Positions 10,681 through 22,122 of a stretch of 64,000 nucleotides of DNA are shown here, piece by piece. Below the pieces are notes generated by a model that was given only the letters and a program-made list of their open reading frames with translations, ran no database searches and was not told where the DNA came from. Source of the DNA: Leguminivora glycinivorella (Eukaryota; Arthropoda; Insecta; Lepidoptera; Tortricidae); assembly GCF_023078275.1 (NCBI RefSeq), contig NC_062993.1:2231252-2295251 (forward strand). Direction: 5' to 3'. Both the position numbers and the translations under genes were made by a program. How positions within the stretch are numbered: the first letter of the stretch is position 1; the number at the start of each line of letters is the position of its first letter.

Positions 10681-11097
10681 TGAGCGACCGAGCTTCGCTC
10701 GGTTCTATTTTAATATATCACGTCTTTAATAGATAAAAAAAACTCTTATACATACAAAAACAAAAAAAAGACAAGAAACAAAAATTTTATTTCTGGCCGG
10801 GATTCGAAACCCTGACACCTACGATCTATCTGCGTACATTAGACCGACTTCGTACGACTGAGCTAAGCGGAATCGATGCGCGCGCGGCGAAATTAACGAC
10901 CATATTTTATGTTTACTACCGCGAAAGAAAAACTCATGAAAACTCGAAAATTCGCGTTTTCCGGGATCTAAGGCTACGCTAGATCGATTTTTCACCCCCG
11001 AAAACCCCCACATAACAAATTTCGGCGAAATCGTTAGAGCGGTTTCCGAGATCGTCGATATATATAAATAAATAAATATACAAGAATTGCTCGTTTA
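10681..11097 (-). mobile_element. tRNA-containing repeat with GACCGAGCGAAGCTCGGT end hairpin
   Basis: A reverse copy from GACCGAGCTTCGCTCGGT to CAAGAATTGCTCGTTT. It contains an internal tRNA-like A box (TTAGCTCAGTCG) and B box (GGTTTCGAATCCCGG). It matches 53237-53670. Confidence 0.85.
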
Positions 11098-11099
11098 AA

Positions 11100-11600
11100 A
11101 GTATAAGATAAGATAAATTAGGTATGCAATAGCTAGTACTTCCTTATTGTCAGAAGTATTGTTTGCCACCGACGAGGTATAAAAAAGGTATATGTCAAAA
11201 ATTTGCTCTAAATCCGATATGGCTTGGATGTCAGTGTCAGAAGTGACATAACTGTCCAATCCATATCGTATTAATTTGGCAATGCTTAGATTTTTTCGTA
11301 TATTTAGAGAGCGTGCTAACTTGTAAAATATATTATGTAAAATTCCTCGCTCTATTTACTTTCTGATCAAGTAAAAGTTTTGCAAACATCGATATTTTTG
11401 CAAAGTAATACTAGTTAATAGCATAACCAGTTATGTAAAGGTGAGAACTGAGCCGTGGGAGTGTTAAAAATGTCTTCATGACGGAAGTGCACAGTGCACA
11501 TTATTGTATAAACGAGAATCGGGTGACGCGTGAACTAAATATGTCATATTATTAAATTAAAACGGGACTTAATCGCGTAAAACTTACCCCCTTAGACCGT
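11100..11600. other. No gene recognised
   Basis: Non-coding. TTTGCCACCGACGAGGTATA (11162) is a scrap of a common repeat. AAACGGGACTTAATCGCGTA (11560) recurs inverted at about 11810-11830, forming an outer frame around the 11601-11730 MITE. Confidence 0.45.
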
Positions 11601-11730
11601 TTTCACATTATCCGATCCGATATCGGATGTCGGAAGGATTTCAATAGAAAAAATCCAAGATGGCGCCTGTAATGTATGGGATATCGGTCCGACATCCGAT
11701 ATCGGATCGGATAATGTGAAAACGCACTTA
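11601..11730. mobile_element. Foldback MITE (GATATCGGATGTCGGA family)
   Basis: CGTTTTCACATTATCCGATC and its inverse GATCGGATAATGTGAAAACG form the ends. GATATCGGATGTCGGA is repeated inverted inside. Confidence 0.85.
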
Positions 11731-12064
11731 CCCTTATGCGTAAGTCTACCCGTGACCACGGACGTAATGTCATGTCCGAAACGTCGGGTTAAATATAAAA
11801 CGTAAGTTTTACGCGATTAAGTCCCGTTTTAATTTAATATGAGTGAAGATCGTGTTAGTTTAAATCAATAAATATGTCATGGCGTAAGTCGTAAATGGGT
11901 ACATGTGGAAAATAGTCATTTAATATGATATTAATGTAGTCACTTAAATTAGGTTAATTCAAAATATCGTCACTACTTTTAAAAAATCTCGTATCTCACG
12001 CTGTTCCTCAAAGTTAAAACGCAGTAAGTCTATATGAATTCCATCCATACGTACTTACTACAAT

Positions 12065-12500
12065 TTTCTTTTCCCCTCACTAGCTCGGAAACACGTGTTT
12101 TGTCCTTTAATACCAGCGGGTAAAAACGCATTTTATCCACTAGTGGGTAAAGTAATTTGACCTTGAATAAAGTCAAATTAACTGCTTTAAAATTGATAAA
12201 AGTAGGTGAATCTAGTAATAAAGATGATTTACCACCTGTGGAACTACTGGAAGCAGTGATAAACGCATTTTTTGCTTTGTAGTTTCCTGGCTATAGTGAG
12301 GAGAAAAGTTTTGTGTTACACTCGGGTGCAAATGTATTTTACTTCTCGTGTGTTAAAAAACTCGCAAGTTCAGGATTCTATTCTCGAACCACTCGCTTCG
12401 CTCGTGGTTCAACTATAGAATCCTTTCACTTGCTCGTTTTTCAATTCCACACTCGGCGTTAAAATACAACTTTGCCCCCTTATATAACAAATAACTATTT
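12065..12500 (-). mobile_element. AGGGGGCAAAGTTGTATTTT repeat
   Basis: Reverse copy of 25425-25858, including CCACTAGTGGGTAAAGTAAT and the ACCACTCGCTTCGCTCGTGGT hairpin region. Confidence 0.8.
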
Positions 12501-12819
12501 CATTGACAGACGAAGATACAAGTTTTTTTTTAAGTAGTGACGATATGTTTTAATAAGCCATTTAATTTATTTTTAATAAAAAAGAAACATGTTAATTTAA
12601 AATAAATCTTTAAAATGCCCCATATAGAGGTAATTAATTAGGTTATTTTTTCATCACACTTGCACAGTTACTTTAGTAATGGCACGCATAATAAATCATT
12701 CTCACAAGCACTCACAAGGGAGTTTTGATATTTCAAGTACCATAATGAACATATTTATATAATTATATAAGATATTTATACAATTATAAAATAATATTAC
12801 AGATAAATTAAACTAAATA

Positions 12820-13032
12820 AATCTAAAATTATCCTAAAATTAAACTTAAAATAAAAATTTAACTTAATAAATCTAAAATTAAACTAAAATAAATCTAAAA
12901 TTAAACTAAAATAAATCTAAAATTAAACTAAAATAAATCTAAAATTAAACTAAAATAAATCTAAAATAAAACTAAAATAAATCTAAAATTAAACTAAAAT
13001 AAATCTAAAATTAAACTAAAATAAATCTAAAA
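12820..13032. repeat. AT-rich minisatellite, ~21-bp period
   Basis: About nine tandem units of TAAAATTAAACTAAAATAAA plus TC, with minor variants. Confidence 0.9.
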
Positions 13033-13486
13033 ACGGCCATGTACCATAATTAACTCTTATCCTGTGATCTCATACAGTGTAGTAGTTATGAGTGTTATGA
13101 CGTGGTTATGACAGTTCGAGTGTGAACGCATCTCGTCGACTGACATAACGCTTGCGACACGAAGGTTGCGTGTCACCGCGATTTTGGCACGTCTGGCCTT
13201 AATTAATTTAATGTGGACGTGGTGCCACATAATACTATGCTATTTAATATCAAGTTTATGCAGATATCTACATACATGTTACATAGAAGCATGCACACTG
13301 GTCAACCTCAAGAATTATAGTATACCATATAGATTAAAACACGATCGAAGGGAGTGTTTTAAATCGACACGAGTTACGAATTTCCTTTTCGCACGTGTAT
13401 CGTACGACGATTTCAGTACAGACTCCGAAGTTTCGACCTGACACGATATGAACCACCTTGAGTACTATTGCGGGCAAATAGCACCA

Positions 13487-13652
13487 TCTGGGTGGCTAGC
13501 CGAATGGCACAATCGCTCACGAAACGCTCACGAAACGAAGCGCTAGTAGATATCTATCTCTATCGCGCTTGCGTATTGGCGCGACAGAGCCAGCGGCGTA
13601 TCGCTTTCGTTTGGCGTCGGAGAAATGCCATTCGGCTACGGGGCCTGTACTG
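13487..13652. mobile_element. GTAGCCGAATGGCA foldback element
   Basis: Bounded by GGGTGGCTAGCCGAATGGCA and GCCATTCGGCTACGGGGCC, with the usual ATCGCGCTTGCGTATTGGCG core. Confidence 0.8.
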
Positions 13653-13654
13653 TA

Positions 13655-14640
13655 CAATAATTTTAAAAGGCACGATTCGCGTGATGCTCCCGTCATTTAA
13701 CCGTAGGCCTAGATCAAGGCCTGAATCATCAGACTCAGATTAACCAACGGCCTTAAGACATTACCAACACGACTGACCATTTGTCAGCAGTTCCCGTCAA
13801 CTTTGTACATAGCCACGTCAGCAAATTTTAATTGATACTATTTTGTTACCAAAATGTAGTAATATAAGTCAACTTTCGTAAGATATATACAGGATAATTG
13901 TTATAATTAACAAAATATAGATACTAGAGAACCTTAATGACGAATAAAACTTACTAAAATCTCAATTAATCAAAAAAAATCTTGGTAACAAATTAGGAAT
14001 AATAAAAACAAATTTAACTTTTTCCTTAATTTTTGTACAAACTTTTCGAGAACTACTGATGTAACGCTTATTGTAACAGATTTAAGATCTGAAATTGGTA
14101 ACGAACTTAAACTGAGTTTTAAACATCATTAACCAGATATGTTAATCATTTGTAACCCTTATTGTTAACGATGCAAGGTGTAAAATGGGTCGGTTGTAAG
14201 TGTTGTGGTTACAATTAAAGTTGGATTTAATCGTTCAGCGAAGTTTGTTCAAGGTATTGTGGATGGAATTATTTTTGCAGTTATATATCTTAATCCTAAT
14301 ATAATACGGCGAAAAATCAAATAATTTTTGGAGGTGTAAGCGATGGCATGATGTTTTGCGACATTGAAGTATGAAAATGAACTTTAACTTTTCAAGTAAG
14401 TAACGGTGTCAATTAAATTGCACTCATCAAAAAACTAATTTAAAAAATGTGTGGCCCCCGAAAGCACAAAACTTTTAATAAAGATATGCACTGGTTTTTT
14501 TTATGTATCGGACCTAAGGAGCCTAACTACACGTTTTTTTTTTAAATACATGAGATTTTTTTCATACATAATATTTCAGCACGCAATGTATTACATATGT
14601 CCATATCACTTAGCCTACCTACCTAAACGTCATTAAGTTG
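13655..14640. other. No gene recognised
   Basis: AT-rich, with no repeat boundary or exon-like block identified. Confidence 0.45.
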
Positions 14641-15060
14641 GACGTCAAATTAAGTTTAAGTATTTCTTTATTTTTTATAAGACATTAAAAATTATAAACT
14701 AATAAGTTATAAACCATAAAAGTTAAAACCTAAATCTAAATATAGCCTAAATTAAAACTAAAATAAAAATTCCCTCTTCGGCAGTGTTCCGTAGATGGTG
14801 GCAGCATTACCTCGCTGAATCGCAACGCTTATGCGCTGAGCGAGCAAATTAAGTTGGACGGCGCTGCTTGGCCAGATTAAAAAAAATAATTACTCTTAAA
14901 TCATTCTCATGTTTTTTCTCTCATTTACTCAAAGGTTAACTGGAAGAGATCCCTCAAAGGGATAAGTTCGCCTTTGTACTTCACATCTCAATATATGCTA
15001 TTTTTAATGTCTTTTTGTACAATAAAGAGTTACTACTACTACTAATAATAATAATAACAC
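14640..15060. mobile_element. LINE 3' tails
   Basis: GATCCCTCAAAGGGATAAGT then TCGCCTTTGTAC and TTGTACAATAAAGAGTTACT followed by (TAC)n mark the 3' end of a LINE. AT-rich AAACTAAAATAAA words precede it. Reverse relatives lie at 8240-8345 and 8460-8512. Confidence 0.6.
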
Positions 15061-15091
15061 TTTTTAAGAAAATGATTACCTAATCTTTGTG

Positions 15092-15207
15092 AAACAAGTC
15101 TGTCAGTAAATAAGAACAAAGAAAACTATATGTATCCTTTTCTTTAGGGTGCTATAGAAAATGATACCTATAGTTTTCTTTGTTCTTATTTACTGACAGA
15201 CTTGTTT
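15092..15207. mobile_element. Foldback MITE
   Basis: AACAAGTCTGTCAGTAAATA and its inverse flank a ~40-bp loop. The arms are about 38 bp and almost perfect. Confidence 0.85.
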
Positions 15208-15839
15208 GACAGAGTATCTATATGCTATACGATTCGTATGATCAGATACTACATAACTGGATAAATTTTTGGCCCCTATGGAATCCACACACGTATGTAC
15301 CTATATTATGTTATTTATGACTCACAATACAATAAATAAGATCATAAGTAATCTTATTAGAATAATCATTGTATAGATTCAATAAAAATCAAGATTAATT
15401 GATCTACTTACAAATACTATGATTATTACTTTATTCCTTTATCCAAGTGGATTTTCCAGAATTACTCATTACCTAGATCCTGCCTTAATTATATGGAAAT
15501 GATTATTCCAGTGTTACCGGCAATTTGCACTGGTTCTTAAGGTATTGTTCCGTTCAGTAATATTCCATACTGCGGTTTTAGTAAGCAATCAAGTTTCTAA
15601 TTACATTTATAATTTATATTGTATCCGTTTGGTAATTTATACTATTTCAAATAATTTCGGCCCGATTCGGACATTAATGTTTGAAATATTATATTATATC
15701 TAAATTCGAATATATATATATATTTTTTTAATAGTGATTGAATAAACTTCACTTTTGACGCTGACAGATCATCAGTAGTGATGTCTTACTCACATCTTGA
15801 AAGTATTGTTTGAATGCAGCATTTTCTAAATTAATTTTT

Positions 15840-16010
15840 AATCAATATGGGAAAGTGTGTGTGTGTCTGTTTGTTTGTCCGTCCTTCACGGCAAAGCGGA
15901 GCGACGAATTGACGTGATTTTTTAAATGGAGATAGTTGAAGGGATTGAGAGTGACATAGGCTACTTTTTGCCTCTTTCTAACGCGATTAAAGCGGCCGGC
16001 AAAAGCTAGT
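15840..16010 (+). mobile_element. Helitron-like element, 5' end degraded
   Basis: ATGGGAAAGTGTGTGTGTGT core to GGCCGGCAAAAGCTAGT. The first ~20 bp are replaced. Confidence 0.8.
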
Positions 16011-16345
16011 ATTTTATGAAATGGTATTATCAAAGGTATTACTTACAAGCGTAGTATATTGATACCACAGTAAGCGGAAATATACGATAGTTACCCCGGA
16101 AACACGTGACAGGCAAGTATGGTAAACAACTAGTAGAATACTAGTATTACTAGTAAAGTCCCTTTATCAATGATTATACAGATAAAGAAAAACCAGATAT
16201 TGACTCGTCAGTACTAGAAATACTTAGCTATATTCATTTGTAACGTTTTTCCGTCAACTTGTATGCTAAATGGGTAGAAGTAGACTTGTGTATACAGTGT
16301 AGTTAAGCCCCTTTCATACTACTCCGCAATTTTTCTAGGTTTATT

Positions 16346-16617
16346 TTTAACCCCCGACGCAAAAACGACGGGGTGTTATAAGTTTGACGTGTCTGTCTGT
16401 TTGTTTGTCTGTCTGTCTATTTGTATGTCTGTGGCTAAGAACACTCCCGACTAACTCAGCTTTCAGACAAAGAAAAACTAAATCAAAATCGGTTCATCCG
16501 TTCGAGAGCTACGACGCCACAGACAGACACACACAGACAAACAGACTGACAAACAGACAGACAGACATACACACAGACAGACACGTCAAACTCGTTTTTG
16601 CGTCGGGGGTTAAAAAA
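16346..16617 (+). mobile_element. CCCCCGACGCAAAAACGACG element
   Basis: It starts AACCCCCGACGCAAAAACGA and ends TTTTTGCGTCGGGGGTTAAA (an inverted repeat). The middle has CACTCCCGACTAACTCAGC and GACAGACAGACA runs. Related copies lie at 26104, 32385 and 39540. Confidence 0.8.
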
Positions 16618-16644
16618 CAGATATAGGTAAAAATACTAAAAATA

Positions 16645-16740
16645 TATTAGAATAAGAATAAGAATAAGAATAAGAAAACATTTATTGACACACAAATAAA
16701 AATTGAACATTTACACAAAAAATATTAAAAAATAAAATAG
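16645..16740 (-). mobile_element. LINE 3' tail with (AATAAG)n
   Basis: Four to five AATAAG units precede AAAACATTTATTGACACACA, a typical reversed LINE end. Confidence 0.5.
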
Positions 16741-17024
16741 ACAACTAGCATGCATGTCAAAAGGAACGGGCTCAGCATGTTATGCTGCGCAGCCATTTTG
16801 ATACAAATTGACGGCGCAACGCTGATTTTCAGTCCGTCCCCTTTTCTGAACCTCATTAGCACTAAATACTCGTAGTTTTATAATACCTTTGTTCGGATAC
16901 AGGTCAAAATCCTTCACATCTGGCATGACATTGAGAAACTTTTATAATTTTTAAAACAAATCTCGAATCAACTATAAACAAAAACCTATCTAACGTCATA
17001 TACATAATTAGTGCACATTCAAAC

Positions 17025-17180
17025 GGGGCGTGCGGCGTGCATATCAAACAATTGAAACTCGATACAAGTGTCCTGACTCGACGCTGCATAGCCCGCCCCG
17101 CCGAACGCTCCGCTCCGATCGTCCACTCTGGCCCTACACTTTGACGTACGCGGTACGTCACAGCACTTTCGAAGGAGGAT
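17025..17180. promoter_or_regulatory. GC-rich block, possible promoter or 5' UTR exon
   Basis: A GC-rich island in AT-rich DNA contains CCCGCCCCGCC, an alternating ACGTACGCGGTACGTCA segment with a CRE-like TACGTCA, and CACTTTCGAAGGAGG. No repeat family was recognised here. A GTAATG donor-like site follows near 17230. It could be a first non-coding exon, or a minus-strand open frame (16904-17161) of unknown nature. Confidence 0.25.
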
Positions 17181-17379
17181 CTAGTGAGACACGCAACTAT
17201 AATTATTTACAGTATTTCTTGAGGAAAAGTAATGTATGGAAGAATAACATTCCAGTGTAATGAGAGATGTGTATTTAAATAAAATATTGTGAATTGTGAT
17301 GTTAGAAGAAAGTTTCGCTTTCGGTATAACGGAAGAAGTTTAGACATTAAACTTTGCAAGACTTGCAAGAGTACATCCT

Positions 17380-17494
17380 GGGGCCCATTTCTCGAAGCTA
17401 CAAGTTACAAGTGGTTGTCAATGTCTAATATGACAAGTTGGAAAGAGACTTCCGCTTGTAACTTGTAACTTTCAGTTTTGAGAAATGGGCCCCA
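17380..17494. mobile_element. Foldback MITE (GGGGCCCATTTCTC)
   Basis: GGGGCCCATTTCTCGAAGCT and GAGAAATGGGCCCC are inverted; ACAAGTTACAAG recurs inverted inside. Confidence 0.8.
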
Positions 17495-17687
17495 GATAGT
17501 AGAAATAAGTGTGATTTTACTATTGTAAATACAGTATGGCTTCAAAATGTTAAGATCCTGTAAATATTTCTTATGTTAAAGAAGTTTAAGATTATTAAGA
17601 AATTGTTATTCAAATAAACTTTAAACTAAAACCCGATTCACCCAGTTTTTGGAAACTTCCCTCAACTTCGCATATTAGAAGAATAAG

Positions 17688-17733
17688 GACTACACATATA
17701 CGAGTAATAAGAGGTCGTATATGTGTAGTCCTT
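17688..17733. repeat. Perfect hairpin, 17-18-bp arms
   Basis: AGGACTACACATATACGA and TCGTATATGTGTAGTCCT flank about 10 bp. Confidence 0.8.
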
Positions 17734-18024
17734 CACTTTCCTCCCCAATCCTTTTTACTGTAAAAAAAAAAATATTGTTATATTAATTCCCGATCCTGGT
17801 CACAGCATCAAAATAGAATGAAACAAATGAATGTTAAGTTCCTAATTCGTTTTCATGTATACCTACTATTATTATTAATGCACAACGAGTCGCAGGTGGC
17901 ACGAATTTTCTCTGTCAAAAATGCAAACCTCCACAATCAATGCCGTTGTCTAAACAGCAACGCGTAAATCGTCTACAATAGACGCAAAGGATTGCGATGA
18001 TTGTCGAATAGTCCCCATATGACT

Positions 18025-18086
18025 TGCGCATGCGCATGCCAACTAGACAAGGCCAGTAACAAGTTCAATAATAATTAACGGCCAAT
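18025..18086. promoter_or_regulatory. NRF1-like palindrome plus CCAAT box, promoter candidate
   Basis: TGCGCATGCGCA (18025-18036) is a perfect match to the NRF1/Ewg palindromic consensus. GGCCAATAG with a CCAAT core follows at 18081-18089. Downstream to about 18160 the DNA is GC-richer and apparently repeat-free. It lies upstream of the ABC gene, so it could drive it or an unseen gene. No transcript evidence is available. Confidence 0.35.
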
Positions 18087-18348
18087 AGAAAGGGAAAGCG
18101 GTGGAACCGTATCAACGGCGCCGCTCTACTTGAGGTTGCGAAACGAAAGAACCAGGCTTGTGGGTCGTGAGGACTTTTCCTCTTTTCCTGAGGAAGTAAA
18201 GAAGGAAGGTCCCGGATTAAATTGTTCAGTCATGGTAGACCCTCGCTTTGGTCCCTCGTGTACAGACGTCTTATAAATTCTGATACCTTCTTAACCACTG
18301 CTTCGCACTAAATAATTTGCATTTTAGCTTTATCATGCGTACGGCTAA

Positions 18349-18453
18349 GTGTGGAACTCACTTCCTGTGTGTCTATTTTCAGCCCAGTATAATTTGGATC
18401 CTTTTAAATCAAGAGTAAATTCACATTTTTTGGGTGCACTTTTCATTAGGTGA
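18349..18453 (+). pseudogene. LINE RT C-terminal fragment
   Basis: The frame reads VWNSLPVCLFSAQYNLDPFK, then SRVNSHFLGALFIR and a stop. The WNSLP...FKSRVN-x-HFLG signature is shared by the C-terminal ends of many insect Jockey-like LINE ORF2 proteins. It is preceded directly by an in-frame stop, so only the tail remains. Confidence 0.55.
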
Positions 18454-19469
18454 GATTGATTTTTCCATTTTTTTAATCACCTCTAAGAATAAAATTAATA
18501 AATTTTCGACTTACATATGCAAACCAACACGAGGGCGATGTACCTACCTTTAGGTACCTAGGTACTTTAAAATAAAAACTTACGTAGGTTTTTTTTCCAA
18601 ATCAGGGGCCATGCATTAATAATACACAAAAACGAATTAAAACATAACAGTCAAGGATCAAATAAATATAAAAAACATTTTCCATACAATAAATAGGTTA
18701 CAAACTCTCCTTAAAGTCGTTAAACAAAGTTCTACTAATAGATAACATTCTGACGTATCGATTGTTAGAAATATTCATGTTATGAGATATTATTATATCA
18801 TTGATCTCATCGATACTATGGCTCTTACATAACAAAAATGTCGATTGGAAATTTTCGCACGTTCGTTGAATAGTTGACCTACTTTGAGATTAATAGTGTT
18901 ACGATACATAGTGTGTATCTGTAGGTATTCAAAGTATAATTGAGACATTTTTAAGTAAAAGGTTCGCTTCGCTTACTTACCTACTTGACGAAATTTCACT
19001 AATCTTTATACAAATTACTTGATACAGTATTTTAATGCTCAAGCGACTGAAGCGACCATATGAAACCTTTTGCTTGAGAACGGGAGAATTTAAGTACAAA
19101 TACAAAATACAAAAAGTTTATTTCATTACCAGACATAGATAATATGATATATATAGTATGTTACATTTATGTTTTAGGGCCACTGTGAGTATGTTACATT
19201 TATAACCTTTAGGGCCACAATGGTGGGTTAACCTCGGGTTAACCCGCCATTTTATATGAAATCTGACAGATAGCAGCTAACTAACCCTGAGTTAATTGAT
19301 TGGTGCAAGTGGGCCTTAGCCGCTTAGAAAACAATTTTGAATTATCAAATTACACTTTAAATAGGGTCCTAATGGTTCAAATGTGATCCGTTCCATCTAA
19401 TATTTAGGTAAAAATATTCTATTGCAAATATTCAAAAGCACCCTTTTGTCACATCTCACATCTCGGACA
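18454..19469. other. No gene recognised
   Basis: AT-rich. CTACCTTTAGGTACCTAGGT at 18545 is partly palindromic. No exon-like sequence. Confidence 0.45.
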
Positions 19470-19857
19470 CTGGCGATCAAATATATGAAAGAGGCGCGTT
19501 CCTAGCACACATTCTAATCTCGTATAGGTAAACGCGTACCATGCTTGTATGAGTGAGATATGACAGGTTGACTGTTGGCGTTTTTGACAGGCGTTAACTG
19601 TGAGGTAACCGAGAGGGGGTGGGCGGCGCTTTCAGCGGGGAGCGGAAGTGGCCATACTGTACGATAGTACTCTTTTTTATACTGTGCTTTTGTATTGGAA
19701 ATCCTTAAGTAAGGTTAGCACACGTAATAAACCTCAATATTTATAATGAAAAAAAGGGGACTTCTGTATAGTACACTATTTCCAACATAAATTTGTCATC
19801 AAGTATTAGTACGAACCTACAAAACGGTTAGACGAGTCACATAAATAAATAAATGAA

Positions 19858-20112
19858 TAAATATTGTGGACACCTTACACTTACACATATCAACTTAGCC
19901 CCAAACTAAGCAAAGCTTGTACTATAGGTGCTAAGCGACGATATACATACATACTTAAATATATAAATAAATACTTATATACATAGAAAACATCCATGAC
20001 TCAGGAACAAATATCTGTGTTCATTACACAAATAAATACCCTTACTGGGATTCGAACCCAGTACCGCGGCTTAACAGGCAGGGTCACTACAGACTGAGCC
20101 GGACCAGTCGTC
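19858..20112 (-). mobile_element. tRNA-derived SINE family A
   Basis: A full-length reverse copy, from the AATATTGTGGACACC tail to the CCGGTCTGGCTCAGT-like head. It sits between the two inverted arms 19470-19690 and 20866-21085. Confidence 0.88.
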
Positions 20113-20404
20113 ACATCTTCATAAGGATGTTCCTTATTCCTCACATTACACTATCAAGCCTAATTGCCACATTATGAAACAGCACTACAAGGTCAGCCCA
20201 AGTTGGAAAGAGACAGCTATAGTTCTAATTGCTCGGACGCGTAATGTATCGTAACAATTTCGCCATGGTGACCGTGGACGAAATGTCATACTGTACGGTG
20301 GCTGAATGCGAATACCTATGCTTGCTGAATAAAAAATAAGATGGAGTCCAAGCAAAGTTGAGCGATTTTGATGGCCCCATTTGTGTAGTAAACGTCATAA
20401 TTGC

Positions 20405-20730
20405 ATAGAAGTTTGACGTTTAAAATAACATACAGACCACAGATGTCATATATACCATAGATCAAGCAAACGTATCTACTTAGCGTGTCAAATGAACTCA
20501 GTGGAGTTGTCCGTCTTTAATCGCAGCTTGCAGCTTTCGGGCGTCAATTTTTGTAAGTTGAAGTCAATCAAAACATAAAAAATGCCTCGTTACGTGATAT
20601 TCAATTGCAACAACACAAAAATTATGAACAATCAAGAGCCTGAGACATATTTAAAATTACAGGCAAGAAACAACTTCAGTACAAAATTTGACACGCTCGG
20701 CCCCTATACAAATAGATGAACTTGTTTCTT
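20405..20730 (+). repeat. Dispersed repeat with short ORF
   Basis: GTTTGACGTTTAAAATAACA to ACTTGTTTCTTCTATCTAAA. An inverted copy is at 31614-31930. Confidence 0.7.
20582..20719 (+). pseudogene. Short repeat-borne ORF starting like a THAP finger
   Basis: A 45-codon frame begins MPRYVIFNCNNTKIMN. The start resembles the first Cys of a THAP zinc finger (M-P-x-x-C-x-x-x-x-C-N-N), but the first Cys is missing and the rest does not follow the pattern. A copy of the same DNA lies inverted at 31614-31930, so it belongs to a dispersed repeat, perhaps a THAP-transposase (P-like) derivative. Function is unlikely. Confidence 0.3.
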
Positions 20731-21085
20731 CTATCTAAATAAAGTTCTGTGATACAGACATTTTGAACATTAAAGGAAAATTCACTCCTTTAGCAAGCTT
20801 TGTACCTGCGATCTGAAAACCGGTCCGATCGTTCTGAACAACTGAGCCACGGAGGCCTAAGACACAGTACAATAAAGACTACTTAGTATCGTACAGTATG
20901 ACCACTTCCGCTCCCCGCTGAAAGCGACGCCCACCCCCTCTCGGTTACCTCACAGTTACCGCCAGTCAAAAACGCAAACAGTCGACCTGTCATATCTCAC
21001 TCATACATACAACCATAGTACGCGTTCACCTACACGAGCTTAGAATGTGTGCTAGAAACGCGCCTCTTTCATATACAACCTGTTA

Positions 21086-21876
21086 TTATTGAATTCCGTT
21101 AACTTTAAGGGAAGGTTTTTAGATCAATTAATTTCTCTAAGAAACTAGCGTCCTAACTCTTACGGTTATCGAGTTATTAAAAAAATAAAGATAATTACTG
21201 AACAAGTGTGTGACGCTAGTTTCCTATACTTAAGAGAAGCCGTCAATATCAAAAAGTAGAAAATCGTAAAATTGGTAGTTTTCTACGTCCGGTTTTAGTT
21301 TCAGTATATACTTATTGATAAGAAAAGCACTTGTTTTTAACAGCGCGTATTCTTATCTACAAAATCAGTAGTTAACATCAAGGAAAAGTTACTCCCTGAA
21401 TTAATTATGATTTTTTTCCTGACGCTAGTTTAAGAAAACCCGCAAATAGTGCTCACGTCTGAGTGAGCTGAGCTCAATTTTGTATACTTTAGGCTGCTAA
21501 AATTGATGTTGTCGCATTACTTATATCCTAAACTAAAAATTCAGTAGTTTACATGTGTGTTATCATGCTACTAAAATACAGTAAATGGAAGTTAAACGAC
21601 ATCAATATTTGTCTAAAAATACTTCGAATCAAATGTCAATTACTTCGAAAACCTTTTAGGCAAACAAAAGGCTTTCTTGATAATTATAAACTTTAAGTAT
21701 GTGTATGCAAAATAGTGTGTAATACAAATCAGGAAACACTTCTAATTTTAGATACATACTTACTTAAAGTTGTAACTAAAATGCGGTCGGCCCCTGTCGG
21801 CATCTTCATAAATTTGAATATGTACGACCGTGTTTTATTTTTAAAATAATGTTATTTTATAAGCTAGATAACTGGA
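21086..21876. other. No gene recognised
   Basis: AT-rich. GACGCTAGTTT recurs three times (about 21145 inverted, 21213, 21421), perhaps a degraded repeat. Confidence 0.4.
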
Positions 21877-22122
21877 CTACAGAATTATTACCTTTTCATA
21901 TTTTTCCTTACAAAGAGAACGAATAAAATCAATGTTGAATATAAACTTTCGTAAATTTTCCATACAAACGTCAAAACTGTGAACAGATTCTATGGAGTCA
22001 GACGCCCGATCGGGCTCGTTCGGAGCGGACGTGTCGCCAAATTTGCTCCAATGACATTTGTTTTTGACACTGGAAATCATATACGGATACAAAAAGATTG
22101 CCAGTGCTATGAATGTATTCAA
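21877..22122 (-). CDS. Possible first exon with hydrophobic leader, unidentified
   Basis: A minus-strand frame of 81 codons starts MNTFIALAIFLYPYMISS, which resembles a signal peptide or anchor. It continues as a polar segment with Cys residues (VCMENLRKFIF, SLCKEKYEK) before a possible AAG|GTAATA donor at about 21892; otherwise it ends at the TAG. No partner exon was found. Part of the DNA (TGTCAAAAAC, GACGTTTGTATGG) has the feel of a dispersed repeat, so a chance open frame is quite possible. Confidence 0.2.
   Translation of the reverse strand: MNTFIALAIFLYPYMISSVKNKCHWSKFGDTSAPNEPDRASDSIESVHSFDVCMENLRKFIFNIDFIRSLCKEKYEKVIIL

Larger units (their letters stand above)
19470..21085. mobile_element. 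1.6-kb inverted-repeat structure with nested repeats
   Basis: The left arm (19470-19690, ATATATGAAAGAGGCGCGTT to CCATACTGTACGATA) and right arm (20885-21085, its reverse complement) share over 180 bp. The interior holds SINE family A (19858-20112) and the THAP-like repeat (20405-20730). One arm-like copy also lies at 52270-52445. Confidence 0.65.

Noticed and set aside
13166..13441. 91-codon ORF with hydrophobic stretch
   Set aside because: Its 3' half (GGAGTGTTTTAAATCGACAC) matches, inverted, repeat sequence at 57040-57095. A real gene is unlikely.
16384..16626. 80-codon ORF rich in Cys, Leu, Thr and Asp
   Set aside because: It is translated from (TCTG)n and (CAGA)n microsatellite tracts in a dispersed element.
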